39,162 nt of DNA from Paraburkholderia sp. GTDB taxonomy: Bacteria > Pseudomonadota > Gammaproteobacteria > Burkholderiales > Burkholderiaceae. Positions 8,020-16,356 of this stretch are shown here, piece after piece. Both the position numbers and the translations under genes were made by a program. The DNA lies in the NCBI RefSeq assembly GCF_026225065.1, contig NZ_JAMFSB010000074.1, positions 1-39,162 on the forward strand. The letters run 5' to 3'. How positions within the stretch are numbered: the first letter of the stretch is position 1; each line of letters begins with the position of its first letter. Under the pieces are notes generated by a model. That model was not told the origin of the DNA. It worked only from the letters and a program-made list of their open reading frames with translations, and did not search any database.

Positions 8020-9767
8020 GCGTCCGCCTCGGCATCAGCGGCAAGTTCGTCGTCGGCCCAGCGTACATCGAGCACGCGTACGGGCATGCCGTGCTGCGCG
8101 CAGTATTCGAGCCAGCGGATCTGGTTATCCTGCAGGCGATCGCCAGGACCCTTCACCTCGATCAGTTCATAGCACCGCTCGGCGGGCCAGAAGCGCACGA
8201 GATCCGGCAAGCCGGAACGGTTGCTGCGGACATCGCGCAGCAACCGTTCGAACCAGAGTTTCAGATGCGCGGCCGGCAGACAATCGAGTGCCTGAATGAC
8301 AAGCTCGGGCGTCAAAGTACCCCAGAACACGAACGGAGACTGCAATCCTGCTTTGCTCTCGAGATGCCGAAGCATCGTCTCTCGATACGTTCCGCTGTCG
8401 AGTTGCGCGAGGCAAGCCTCGAACTGCGCGGCGCGGCGCGCGTGGAAATCCGGTGCGTGCAGATCCGCTGGGCCGCGCTGGAAGGGATGAAAAAACGCAC
8501 CCGGGATCGCCGCGAACACAGGTTCCCAGCACAGCAAACCGAACAGCGAATTGATCAGCGCATTTTCGACATAGTGAACCGGCGCGTGCGGACAACTCAG
8601 ATGATCGCGCGCGACGTACTCCACCGCGAGAGGCGCAGCGGGCCGAGGCAAAACCAGCGTACTGCGCTCGATGGGCCGCGCAGTTATGCCCCTCGCTACC
8701 TGTAGACCCAGACGGCGTTTCAGTCGCGGCACCATGCGCGCGAGGCGCTGCCGTTCCTCTTCGCTTTCCGGCCCTTCCGCCGCCTGCTGGGCGAGCGCGA
8801 ACGCGGCCTCAAAACGGCCGCAGCGTTCGAGCACCCGTATCCTCCTATGACGTGCCCCCGGCCACGTGCAACGTACATAAACCGTCAGCGCCGCTTCCCA
8901 CTGCTGCCGGCGTTCGCAATGCTGTCCGATGCGAAAGAGCAGCTTCGCGCGACGCGTTTCGAGCCACGGGTTGCGGATCTCGATAGCGGCGATTTCGTCG
9001 AGCAGCGGGTCAATGGACTCCTCTGCCGCCAGAGTCTCGAGCGTTTCACGACAGGCGTGCAAGGCGAGATAACCATCCACATCCGCGCGCTGTTGAAACG
9101 CCCGTGACGACCGCGAAAACGCCACTTTTTCGTACTGGAATACGCCGAGATCGGCGAGCACGAACTCCGACCAGTCCTGCTGCAGATTGCCGAAGAACAT
9201 CAGCCTCAGACGCTCGCACAGCGGCGCGACGGTGACGTGAAACACGCGGTCGGAGGTCTGCGGATTCCAGACGTCGTAGGGCCTGGCGTCCTGACAGGTC
9301 GCCCGCAAGGCGTCGAGCAGATCCGACTTGCGGGTCCCTTTGCGTGCGGGGACGTCGGTAAAAATCTGCTGCAGTTCCGGGCGGGTCGCCAGCGCGAACA
9401 GTTCATCGAGGCTTAGGTGGGGTGTGGCGTCGATCCAGCCGAGCGCGATCAACGGCGTGGCGGCCAGCAGCGGGCAGCCAATTTCGTCGTAGGTCAGGCG
9501 GCTGGCTTTGAAAAGCGTGCCTTTACGCATCAGCATGCGCACGAGTAGCGCCCGCGATGCCTGCGGCAAGTTGCTGAATTCCGTGAGAAAGCGGCGCTCG
9601 TCAGAGCCGAGCACGTCGTCGTAGCGCTCGGCGAGCCATGACAGCGCACGTTCGAAATTCAGCAGGTAGTAAAGCGCCCACGGCGGCGGCGAGCTCTTCC
9701 CTGTCTGACCGGCAGGGGAGTCGGAAGGAACATCGATAGTAGCGACGGAGGGCGAGTCAGGAAGCAT
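8016..9767 (-). CDS. fan1: FAN1-type structure-specific nuclease (VRR-NUC domain)
   Basis: 583-residue bacterial homologue of FAN1 (KIAA1018), a flap endo/exonuclease acting in interstrand crosslink repair. The C-terminal VRR-NUC core has the catalytic order: E-N-A-L-I-N-S-L-F-G-L-L-x-W (matching the helix carrying the first catalytic Glu), then G-L-P-D522 and E537-V-K539-G-P-x-D-R-L, which aligns closely with the human motif. The N-terminal 400 residues are mostly helical with TPR-like segments, as in the SAP/TPR region of FAN1. It is the first gene of an operon with the downstream helicase-nuclease. ATG at 9767 is 25 bases from a perfect LexA box; only a weak GGTGA precedes it. DNA repair role: established for the family; SOS control: inferred from the box. 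Confidence 0.93.
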   Translation of the reverse strand: MLPDSPSVATIDVPSDSPAGQTGKSSPPPWALYYLLNFERALSWLAERYDDVLGSDERRFLTEFSNLPQASRALLVRMLMRKGTLFKASRLTYDEIGCPLLAATPLIALGWIDATPHLSLDELFALATRPELQQIFTDVPARKGTRKSDLLDALRATCQDARPYDVWNPQTSDRVFHVTVAPLCERLRLMFFGNLQQDWSEFVLADLGVFQYEKVAFSRSSRAFQQRADVDGYLALHACRETLETLAAEESIDPLLDEIAAIEIRNPWLETRRAKLLFRIGQHCERRQQWEAALTVYVRCTWPGARHRRIRVLERCGRFEAAFALAQQAAEGPESEEERQRLARMVPRLKRRLGLQVARGITARPIERSTLVLPRPAAPLAVEYVARDHLSCPHAPVHYVENALINSLFGLLCWEPVFAAIPGAFFHPFQRGPADLHAPDFHARRAAQFEACLAQLDSGTYRETMLRHLESKAGLQSPFVFWGTLTPELVIQALDCLPAAHLKLWFERLLRDVRSNRSGLPDLVRFWPAERCYELIEVKGPGDRLQDNQIRWLEYCAQHGMPVRVLDVRWADDELAADAEADA

Positions 9768-10072
9768 CGGTCACCACGGGGCGATCATCGGACTGTATGT
9801 TTATACAGTATATGATAGCAAACCGCGTATGGCTGGGAAATGTGCGGCGAAACGAAATTGGCTGGATTCGCGTACGGTTGCTAGACCCGCGAGCACGGAG
9901 TTGTCTGGATTTCCCGGAAAGCGCGCCATTCAACCGACTGTCTGGGCGCGGTCGGTTCCCAATCGACATTCTGTTGAAGAAGGATTGTTCAGAGACGGTG
10001 AGAGGCGCGTAACGTCCCTGAGCGGAGATATATGGAGCTACTCAGAACACCCGATGCCCGTTCGGCAACGGA
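9768..10072. other. Intergenic region upstream of the fan1-helicase operon
   Basis: About 300 bases without a supported gene. It contains the LexA box at 9793-9808 and an AT-rich stretch around it that must hold the operon promoter. The small open frames on the plus strand have no ribosome binding site and no recognisable domain. Otherwise I see nothing. Confidence 0.5.
9793..9808. promoter_or_regulatory. LexA (SOS) box upstream of fan1
   Basis: CTGTATGTTTATACAG: both CTGT and ACAG half-sites are intact with the canonical 8-base AT-rich spacer, and the right flank TATACAGTA matches the extended E. coli consensus. It is an imperfect palindrome 25 bases upstream of the fan1 ATG, where LexA binding would block RNA polymerase. 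Being between genes and in front of a repair operon makes chance occurrence unlikely. Confidence 0.88.
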
Positions 10073-10660
10073 TCACCGCACCCGCTCAAGAATTACTTCC
10101 CAAGCGGCTTTGGGCTTTTGGTATTTGTCGGTCGTGACGTGCTCTAACGCAATCATGTTCCAACCATCCGCGAAGAGTCGACGCACCGCGATTTCGTCAA
10201 AGAAGCGCTTCGGCTGTCCGTTCACCAGAAAATAGTTCGGTTCGATTTCTTCGCATCCATCCGCGCCAAAATTTGTATCCTCGGTGGAGTTCAGTCGGCA
10301 TACCAACACTCCACCCAGTCGTAGAGCCAATCGCACGCGATTCACGATCGACACGGTTTCTTCCCAGGCAAAGTAGTGAAGCGACAGACTCGCCAACGCA
10401 ACGCCGAGGTCCGTGGCATCTTCGGGAAGTGGATCACGAACGTCTCGTCGCTCGATGCGCGCGGAGGGTACTCTGATCTTCGTCGACGTTACCGAAGTGC
10501 GTGACGTGTCAAAGCCGATCACGCGCAGGCCAGCTTTCGCCAAGCTTGCGGTGTCGTCGCCGTAGCCACAGCCAATCTCAAGCACGGGCCGTTCGCCTGA
10601 GCGCGCCTTGATTAATGCCAGCCACCGGTCTAGCCAAGGATCGGGGAACATGGGGAGCAT
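10073..10660 (-). CDS. Class I SAM-dependent methyltransferase
   Basis: 195-residue protein with the Rossmann SAM-binding motif V-L-E-I-G-C-G-Y-G (motif I, residues 26-34), an acidic loop after strand 2 (G-F-D-T-S) and a typical post-I aspartate region (R-R-D-V-R-D). It resembles small TehB-like or UbiE-like methyltransferases, but the substrate cannot be told. Two ATGs, 10660 and 10651, are possible; neither has a strong Shine-Dalgarno sequence. The frame stays open for about 17 codons upstream of 10660 (ending Y-L-W-N) with no usable start codon before an in-frame TGA, so the protein may have lost an N-terminal segment or may be expressed weakly. It is a single gene with no operon partner. 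Confidence 0.85.
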   Translation of the reverse strand: MLPMFPDPWLDRWLALIKARSGERPVLEIGCGYGDDTASLAKAGLRVIGFDTSRTSVTSTKIRVPSARIERRDVRDPLPEDATDLGVALASLSLHYFAWEETVSIVNRVRLALRLGGVLVCRLNSTEDTNFGADGCEEIEPNYFLVNGQPKRFFDEIAVRRLFADGWNMIALEHVTTDKYQKPKAAWEVILERVR

Positions 10661-10917
10661 ATTCCAGAGGTAGTTTTTGGAACGATTTCCGTTGCCTGCA
10701 TAAGGCCCGCATCAGTTTTCTGCGAACCGGCCATTCACCCGTTGTTGCATCCGATATGCCATATATCCTGACGAGAATGAATCGACGCGGCAGATGACAA
10801 TTTCTATATTGATCGGAGACCTGCCAGTTCAAGGAGGGAAGAAAGGGCTCTTTGCGATACGCGAGGACACATGCTGATTGTCGACCTTCTCTCCGAAGTC
10901 TCGCGTCCTCCCTAATG

Positions 10918-11907
10918 CTAATCCCTGACCGTCTTCCGGACCGCCGCACCCAGGACAGAAAGCCGGTCTTCCCGCTCCAGGTACGCCCGTTCGGCTTCGT
11001 CTAGCGTTGTCTGAACGAAACCCACTGTATCACCAGGCAACGCCTGCGCGAGCGCGGGCAAGTCGGCGCTGATCACATAGCCGATCTTCGGATAGCCGCC
11101 CGCGCCTTGTCGGTCAGCCATCAGCACGATCGGGTGGCCGTCCGGCGGCACCTGAATCGTGCCGAAGTTGACACCCTCGGACACCATATCCAGTGGATGC
11201 CGCAGGTCAAGAACAGAACCATCGAGCCTGTAGCCCATCCGGTCCGATCTGGCATCGATACGAAACGTGTCGCGGACGAAGCGCTGCTGCGCGTTGGCGC
11301 TGAACTTATCCCACTGCGGTCCGCATATAAAGCGCAGTGCTCCGACGAGCGCAGCAGGAGACTGGCTGCGAATTACAGGACCATTCACGAACGGCATGCC
11401 GGAGGCAACGAGCGCGGCCTGAAGCTCGGGGTAGCCGACGTCGGCCGGATGCAGCGGCACCTGATCCCCTTTGCGCAACGCGCGCCCCTCGAAGCCGCCG
11501 AATGCTCCGCGCACAAACGTGCTGCGGCTACCCAGCACCGGCTCCGTTGCAAAACCACCCCGGACCGCCAGATAAGCACGCGCCCCACCCGTGCGCCTGC
11601 CGAACACAAGCGCCGAGTTGCGCCGCACGAGAACTGCCCGGTTGCGCGGCGCCTGCACACCGTCGATCGCAATCTCCATGTCGGCGCCGGTGACGGCGAT
11701 CAGCGTGTCGCAATCGAAGCGCAGACTGGGTCCCTGCAGCGTGCATTCGAGCGTCGCAGCCGTTTCGCAGTTGCCGACGAGCAGGTTCGCCACACGATGC
11801 GACCATTCGTCCATCGCACCGTTGACCGGCACGCCGAGCCGCTGCGACCCGTAGCGACCACCGTCCTGCAGCAGGGAAAAAAGCCCGGGTTTGTCGACGT
11901 GCATCAT
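10918..11907 (-). CDS. pxpC: 5-oxoprolinase subunit PxpC (biotin-dependent carboxylase-like, KipA family)
   Basis: 329-residue subunit of the prokaryotic PxpABC 5-oxoprolinase, which hydrolyses 5-oxo-L-proline to L-glutamate using ATP. The N-terminus reads G-L-F-S-L-L-Q-D-G-G-R-Y-G, the hallmark of the KipA/AHS2 domain, and the rest matches that family to the end. ATG at 11907 is chosen because it overlaps the pxpB stop as ATGA; a longer frame to 12045 would run deep into pxpB and has no family support. Third and last gene of the leftward pxpA-pxpB-pxpC operon. Activity is inferred from family and from the presence of all three subunits. Confidence 0.93.
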   Translation of the reverse strand: MMHVDKPGLFSLLQDGGRYGSQRLGVPVNGAMDEWSHRVANLLVGNCETAATLECTLQGPSLRFDCDTLIAVTGADMEIAIDGVQAPRNRAVLVRRNSALVFGRRTGGARAYLAVRGGFATEPVLGSRSTFVRGAFGGFEGRALRKGDQVPLHPADVGYPELQAALVASGMPFVNGPVIRSQSPAALVGALRFICGPQWDKFSANAQQRFVRDTFRIDARSDRMGYRLDGSVLDLRHPLDMVSEGVNFGTIQVPPDGHPIVLMADRQGAGGYPKIGYVISADLPALAQALPGDTVGFVQTTLDEAERAYLEREDRLSVLGAAVRKTVRD

Positions 11908-12644
11908 GACTGGCGCTCGTCCATTGCGATGAACGTCTCGGGTGACACCGGCACGAAATTCAGGCGGTCTCCCAGTCGCAGGCGGGTGGGCGGCGTCCAC
12001 GCGAGATCGAACATGCTCCATGGTGTGCGTCCGATCACATTCCACCCACCGGGCGATGTAACCTGATAGATCGAAGACAGACCATTGGCAATCGCCACCG
12101 ATCCTGCCTCGACGCGCGCATGGGGCGTGCTTCGGCGCGGCACGGCGAGCCGCGCGTCGAGCGGGCCCGCGAAGGGATTGCCGGGGGAGAAGAAGAAAGT
12201 CTGCACGACCAGTTCCGATGCGCCGTGCAAACGGATGACTTCATCGGTCGTGAGGTCACAGTGGCGCGCGACGTCATCGAGATCGGGGCCGTACTCACCC
12301 CCGTAGCAGACCGGGACCTCGACCAGCCGGGTACTCTGTTCGACGGGCGGAATGCCGCCTTCAAGCAGCGTAGCAAGCGAGTCTGCGAGTTGCCGGTAAG
12401 GAGACCCCTTGTCGCGTGGCAAGCGCTCCGGCAGATAATGCAGCGAGACCGTCGTGAAAGCGGGCACGATATCCACCACTCCCTGCGGCGTATGCGCCAG
12501 CAGCCAGGCTGTGAGCGAATGCACGTCGCGGGTTGTCGCCGGGTCGATGCGCTCGCCGAGGCGAACCATCAGGCAGCGATCGCCGAGCGCTTCAATGCGT
12601 GGAAATCCGCCGTTGCGCGGGAGCGTTTCTTCGCGGCCGTTCAT
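11904..12644 (-). CDS. pxpB: 5-oxoprolinase subunit PxpB (KipI family)
   Basis: 246-residue KipI/AHS1-family subunit, partner of PxpA and PxpC. Landmarks are P-V-C-Y-G-G-E-Y-G-P-D-L in the middle, A-G-S-V-A-I-A-N, and the C-terminal S-P-G-G-W-N-V-I-G-R-T-P. Length is normal for the family (about 220-240). Its ATG at 12644 overlaps the pxpA stop by four bases and its stop overlaps the pxpC start by four, so the three genes are translationally coupled. No independent Shine-Dalgarno sequence is visible, in line with coupling. In some bacteria KipI inhibits a sporulation kinase, but with pxpA and pxpC adjacent the 5-oxoprolinase role is much more likely. Confidence 0.94.
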   Translation of the reverse strand: MNGREETLPRNGGFPRIEALGDRCLMVRLGERIDPATTRDVHSLTAWLLAHTPQGVVDIVPAFTTVSLHYLPERLPRDKGSPYRQLADSLATLLEGGIPPVEQSTRLVEVPVCYGGEYGPDLDDVARHCDLTTDEVIRLHGASELVVQTFFFSPGNPFAGPLDARLAVPRRSTPHARVEAGSVAIANGLSSIYQVTSPGGWNVIGRTPWSMFDLAWTPPTRLRLGDRLNFVPVSPETFIAMDERQS

Positions 12645-13420
12645 GTTTCGATGTTCAGTTCGCTGATCGGCCGCAGGCGCACGCCAGCTCCTTCGAGCGC
12701 GGCGCGCACGGCTGTGGCGATCGCTACGCCATGCGGGTTGTCGCCGTGCACGCAGATCGTGTGTACCGGCATGGCTACCTTGCGCCCACCCACGGTTCGG
12801 ATCGCCTGTTCGTCGACCATCCGCAGCGCCTGCGCGGCAGCCGCCGCCGGGTCATGGATGACTGCGCCGGGCTCGCTGCGGGGCAGCAGCAGCCCGTTGT
12901 CCGCATAAAGACGATCGGCAAACACTTCGCATGCCACACGGACGCCGCCGCGGCGGGCAGCCCGCTCGGTTTCATTATGAGGTGTACTAACCAGGACAAG
13001 GTCGCGGTCCAGCGCGCGCATTGCCCGTACCAATGCGTCCGACAGGCCGCGATCCTCGAAAGCCAACGTCGCCAGCGCGCCATGCAGCTTCACATGGGTG
13101 ACCCGGTGGCCTACGGCACGGGCCATGCCCTGCAGGGCCGCAATCTGGTAGATCAGCATCTTCTCGATGTCGGCGGGACTGTCGCCGATGATCTTGCGGC
13201 GCCCGAAGCCCCAGAGGTCGTTGAAGCCCGGATGCGCACCAAGATCGACGCTTCCTTCCAGGGCACGCGTCGCAGTTCGGTGCATCACGACGGGGTCGCC
13301 GCCGTGGAATCCACAGGCGACATTGGCCGACGTGATCAACCCCAGCATCGCCTCGTCATCCCCGATTCTATAGGGACCAAAGCTCTCGCCCAGGTCTGAG
13401 TTCAGATCCACTTCACGCAT
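12641..13420 (-). CDS. pxpA: 5-oxoprolinase subunit PxpA (LamB/YcsF family)
   Basis: 259-residue LamB/YcsF-family subunit. The N-terminus D-L-N-S-D-L-G-E-S-F-G and the C-terminal V-H-G-D-N-P-H-G-V are diagnostic, and H-G-A-L in the middle belongs to the active-site region of this fold. ATG at 13420 is chosen because AGAGGA lies six bases upstream; the longer open frame to 13528 would add residues unlike the family and cross the promoter region. It is the first gene of the pxpABC operon and is divergent from the ABC binding-protein gene across about 100 bases, so the two operons are probably regulated together. Confidence 0.95.
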   Translation of the reverse strand: MREVDLNSDLGESFGPYRIGDDEAMLGLITSANVACGFHGGDPVVMHRTATRALEGSVDLGAHPGFNDLWGFGRRKIIGDSPADIEKMLIYQIAALQGMARAVGHRVTHVKLHGALATLAFEDRGLSDALVRAMRALDRDLVLVSTPHNETERAARRGGVRVACEVFADRLYADNGLLLPRSEPGAVIHDPAAAAAQALRMVDEQAIRTVGGRKVAMPVHTICVHGDNPHGVAIATAVRAALEGAGVRLRPISELNIET

Positions 13421-13453
13421 TTTTTCCTCTGGAAGAATGGGCTTCGAAAGTTT

Positions 13454-13461
13454 GGTATACC
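13454..13461. promoter_or_regulatory. Candidate operator palindrome between pxpA and the ABC binding-protein gene
   Basis: GGTATACC is a perfect 8-base palindrome (context TTTGGTATACCGTT) in the 97-base divergent region. FCD-type GntR repressors often bind short palindromes around a central GTATAC or GTNTAC core, and one such regulator is encoded in this cluster (17474). The assignment to that protein is inference. Confidence 0.4.
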
Positions 13462-13517
13462 GTTGGCATGCAATGTGCGTGCCATTGAAGGCGAACCGCT
13501 TCCAACTGGAGAAACCG

Positions 13518-14567
13518 ATGTCGAGCATGTTGCAGAGGATGAGTTGCGCCGTGGCCGCCGCCGCGGCTCTCCTGAGCGGGGCCGCGCAGGCGTCCGAGCT
13601 GGATTTTGCGAGCTGGGGCGGCGCTTACCAGAACGCGATTCGCGAAGCCTGGCTCAAGCCCTTTTCCAGCGAGACCGGCATCAAGGTGCAGGAGGACACC
13701 GATCCGCAAGTGGCCAAGATCCGCGCGATGATTGACACCCACTCCGTGGCGTGGGACGTCGTCACCGAGAACAGCGCCCGGCTGACACGCGGCATCAAGC
13801 TCGGCGTGTTCGAGAAGATCACGCCGGCCATGGTCGATCAGACGCATGTCATTCCCGCCGCGCGCAACGATTACGGCGTGCCGTCGGAGATTTTCTCGAC
13901 CAACATCGGTTTTTCGACCAGGACATTCCCGGCTGGCAAACCGCAGCCCAGTACCTTTGCCGACTTCTGGGACGTCACCCGGTTTCCCGGCAAGCGCACG
14001 CTGCAGGACGACCCCGCCACCGTGATCGAGGCTGCACTGATCGCCGACGGCGTTGCTCCCGCCGATGTCTACAAGGTGCTGTCCACCCCTGCGGGCATGG
14101 ATCGCGCGATGAAGCAGATTCAGAAGATCAAACCGTATGTTGCGATGTGGTGGAAGAACGGCGCTGAACCTGTGAATGCCCTCGCCAGCGGTGAGGCGGT
14201 GATGGCGCTCGGCTGGAACGGGCGCTTCCAGGCCGGCATGGACGCGGGCCTGCCCATCCAGATGGGCTGGGGCAACGCGGTGGCTCAGGTCGGCTACTTC
14301 GCTATCGTCAAGGGCGCACCGCACCGCGCCGAGGCCATCAAGCTGCTCAACTACATGAGCCAGCCGAAGAACCAGGCCGAATTCAGCAAATACATCGCTT
14401 ATGGGCCGACTACCGAAGCTGCCTTCCCGCTGATCGACGACGCGCGCAAGCAGCGTCTGCCGTCCACGCCCGAGCGCCTGAAGAACGCACTGTTCATCGA
14501 CTCAGACTTCTGGGACAAGAACGGCCCGGCCATCACCGAGCGTTACAACCAGATCCGCGCCCAATAG
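13518..14567 (+). CDS. ABC transporter substrate-binding protein, spermidine/putrescine (PotD) type
   Basis: 349-residue periplasmic binding protein. A signal peptide (Met-Ser-Ser-Met-Leu start, Ala-rich core) is cleaved after A-Q-A near residue 23. The mature start with S-W-G-G-A-Y and the later D-V-V and M-A-L-G-W-N-G motifs are typical of the PotD/AfuA-like group. ATG at 13518 is chosen because GGAG precedes it by eight bases and the signal peptide starts there; the frame upstream has no support. First gene of the rightward cluster A operon, followed by the fused permease and the ATPase. The ligand is not known; the enzymes nearby argue for an acylated or lactam-forming amino acid derivative rather than a polyamine. 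Confidence 0.92.
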   Translation: MSSMLQRMSCAVAAAAALLSGAAQASELDFASWGGAYQNAIREAWLKPFSSETGIKVQEDTDPQVAKIRAMIDTHSVAWDVVTENSARLTRGIKLGVFEKITPAMVDQTHVIPAARNDYGVPSEIFSTNIGFSTRTFPAGKPQPSTFADFWDVTRFPGKRTLQDDPATVIEAALIADGVAPADVYKVLSTPAGMDRAMKQIQKIKPYVAMWWKNGAEPVNALASGEAVMALGWNGRFQAGMDAGLPIQMGWGNAVAQVGYFAIVKGAPHRAEAIKLLNYMSQPKNQAEFSKYIAYGPTTEAAFPLIDDARKQRLPSTPERLKNALFIDSDFWDKNGPAITERYNQIRAQ

Positions 14568-14648
14568 GCGGCACGCGGTCCCCGCAACCTATCCCCGCCT
14601 CTTTGCCATTCCCGGGCCAGAGCGCCGAAGGATCAGACTGGAACAACG

Positions 14649-16355
14649 ATGGCAAGCACCGCCCCCCTTCCACCGCACGCCGCACGCAAGAACGCCACGG
14701 CATGGGTACGGCGCCGCAGAAACCATGCGGCCATGCTCGCTGTCGTGCCCCTGTTGCTGTTCCTGCTGCTGTTCTTTGTCGGGCCGATTGCCGGCTTTCT
14801 CAAAGAAAGCTTTTACCGCGACGGCACGCTCACGCTCGCTCACTACCGTCACATACTCGATACACCGGTCTATCGCATCGTGCTGGGCAATACGTTCACC
14901 ATTGCCGCCGCCGTCACGGTGTCCTGCGTGGTGATGAGCTACCCGCTCGCTTATCTGATGGCCACGGTGTCGCCGACCGTGGCGCGTCTGCTGTTCTTTG
15001 CGGTGCTGCTGCCTTTCTGGTCCAGTGCACTGGTACGCACCGCGGCATGGATCGCGCTGCTGGGTAAGAACGGACCTCTCAATACGTTGCTGACAAGCGT
15101 CGGCATCGTCGACGCGCCCATCGCGTTCCTCTACAACTTCACGGGCGTGATGATCGGCATGACGCACGTCCTCATGCCGTTCGTGGTGCTGCCGCTGTAT
15201 GCCTCGTTCCGCTCCATGGACACCGCGCTGGTACAGGCCGCGCAAAGCCTCGGCGCGCGTTCCGCCAGCGTCTTGCGCCATGTGGTGTTGCCGCTTACCA
15301 GCCCGGGCGCGGTCGCAGGCGCGATCATCGTCTTTATGAACGCGGTGGGTTACTACATCACGCCGTCGCTCATGGGAGGGCCGGGCCAACGCATGGTGGC
15401 CGAGCTGATCTCGTACAACATCACGGAGGAACTCAACTGGGGACTGGCAGCGGCGCTCGCCGGCGTGCTGCTCGTCACCGTGCTGCTGTCGATGTGGCTC
15501 TTCAACCGCCTGTTCGGACTCGACCGGCTCATCAGCGGCACGGCCGCCAAAGGCACGAGCGCGGCCAGCGCGCGGTGCACCCGGGGCGGCCGCCTGGCGG
15601 TGCTGGCCGGCGGCGCATGTGCCGTGTTCCTGCTGCTGCCCATCCTCATCGTGATCCCGATGAGCTTCGGCACCAGCGACTTCCCGGTGTTTCCGCCGCC
15701 GCAGTACGGTTTGCGCTGGTACGCCAGCTTCTTCCAGGACCCGAAGTGGCTGGACGCCCTCGGGTCGAGCCTGCGCGTCGGCCTGACGGTGACGGTCATC
15801 GCCACCGTGCTCGGGACCGCAGCCGCACTCGGCGTGCACAAGCTGCGTTGGGTGCGCAAAAGCTGGCTCGACATGCTGTTCGTCGTGCCCATGTCGGTGC
15901 CGGCGATCATCACCGCAGTGGCGCTGTATTACCTCATGGCGCCGTTGGGCTGGGTCGCCAATTCGGTTGCCGTGGTGCTGGGCCATACCGTGCTCGCTTC
16001 GCCCTACGTCTACATCACGGTGCGCGCGGCGTTGCGCAGCTTCGACCCCGGCCTCGAACTGGCGGCACTGGGTCTCGGCGCGTCCTGGCCGAAGATGTTC
16101 CGGCTGGTCATGTTGCCGGCGCTACTACCGAGTCTGATCGGCGGCGCGGTGTTCGCCTTCGTCACGTCGTTCGACGATGTCGTGATGGCGCTCTTCCTCA
16201 CCACCATCCACAACCGCACGCTACCCAAGCTGATGTATGAGGGGCTCTCCCAGGACTTCGATCCGACCGTGATTTCCGCCTCCTGTGTGCTGATCGCGGC
16301 CACCGCCCTCATCCTGGTTGCCAACCTCCTGACCGGCAGAAACCGGGGAGCCTAA
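14649..16355 (+). CDS. ABC transporter permease, two permease domains fused in one chain
   Basis: 568-residue inner-membrane protein containing two complete BPD_transp_1 domains, equal to PotB plus PotC. The first EAA loop reads A-A-Q-S-L-G-A-R-S (about residue 197) and the second A-A-L-G-L-G-A-S-W (about 471); each is followed by the usual L-P loop. About twelve membrane segments are expected. Polyamine-type systems usually have two separate permease genes; fusion is familiar from ferric-iron (FbpB) permeases. It sits between binding protein and ATPase genes, with one base separating its stop from the ATPase start. The first ATG with any ribosome binding site (GGAA) is used. Confidence 0.92.
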   Translation: MASTAPLPPHAARKNATAWVRRRRNHAAMLAVVPLLLFLLLFFVGPIAGFLKESFYRDGTLTLAHYRHILDTPVYRIVLGNTFTIAAAVTVSCVVMSYPLAYLMATVSPTVARLLFFAVLLPFWSSALVRTAAWIALLGKNGPLNTLLTSVGIVDAPIAFLYNFTGVMIGMTHVLMPFVVLPLYASFRSMDTALVQAAQSLGARSASVLRHVVLPLTSPGAVAGAIIVFMNAVGYYITPSLMGGPGQRMVAELISYNITEELNWGLAAALAGVLLVTVLLSMWLFNRLFGLDRLISGTAAKGTSAASARCTRGGRLAVLAGGACAVFLLLPILIVIPMSFGTSDFPVFPPPQYGLRWYASFFQDPKWLDALGSSLRVGLTVTVIATVLGTAAALGVHKLRWVRKSWLDMLFVVPMSVPAIITAVALYYLMAPLGWVANSVAVVLGHTVLASPYVYITVRAALRSFDPGLELAALGLGASWPKMFRLVMLPALLPSLIGGAVFAFVTSFDDVVMALFLTTIHNRTLPKLMYEGLSQDFDPTVISASCVLIAATALILVANLLTGRNRGA

Positions 16356-16356
16356 G

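Noticed and set aside
14589..15986. 465-codon minus-strand open frame across the permease gene
   Set aside because: Shadow of the fused permease; His/Arg/Gln-rich without domains or ribosome binding site.
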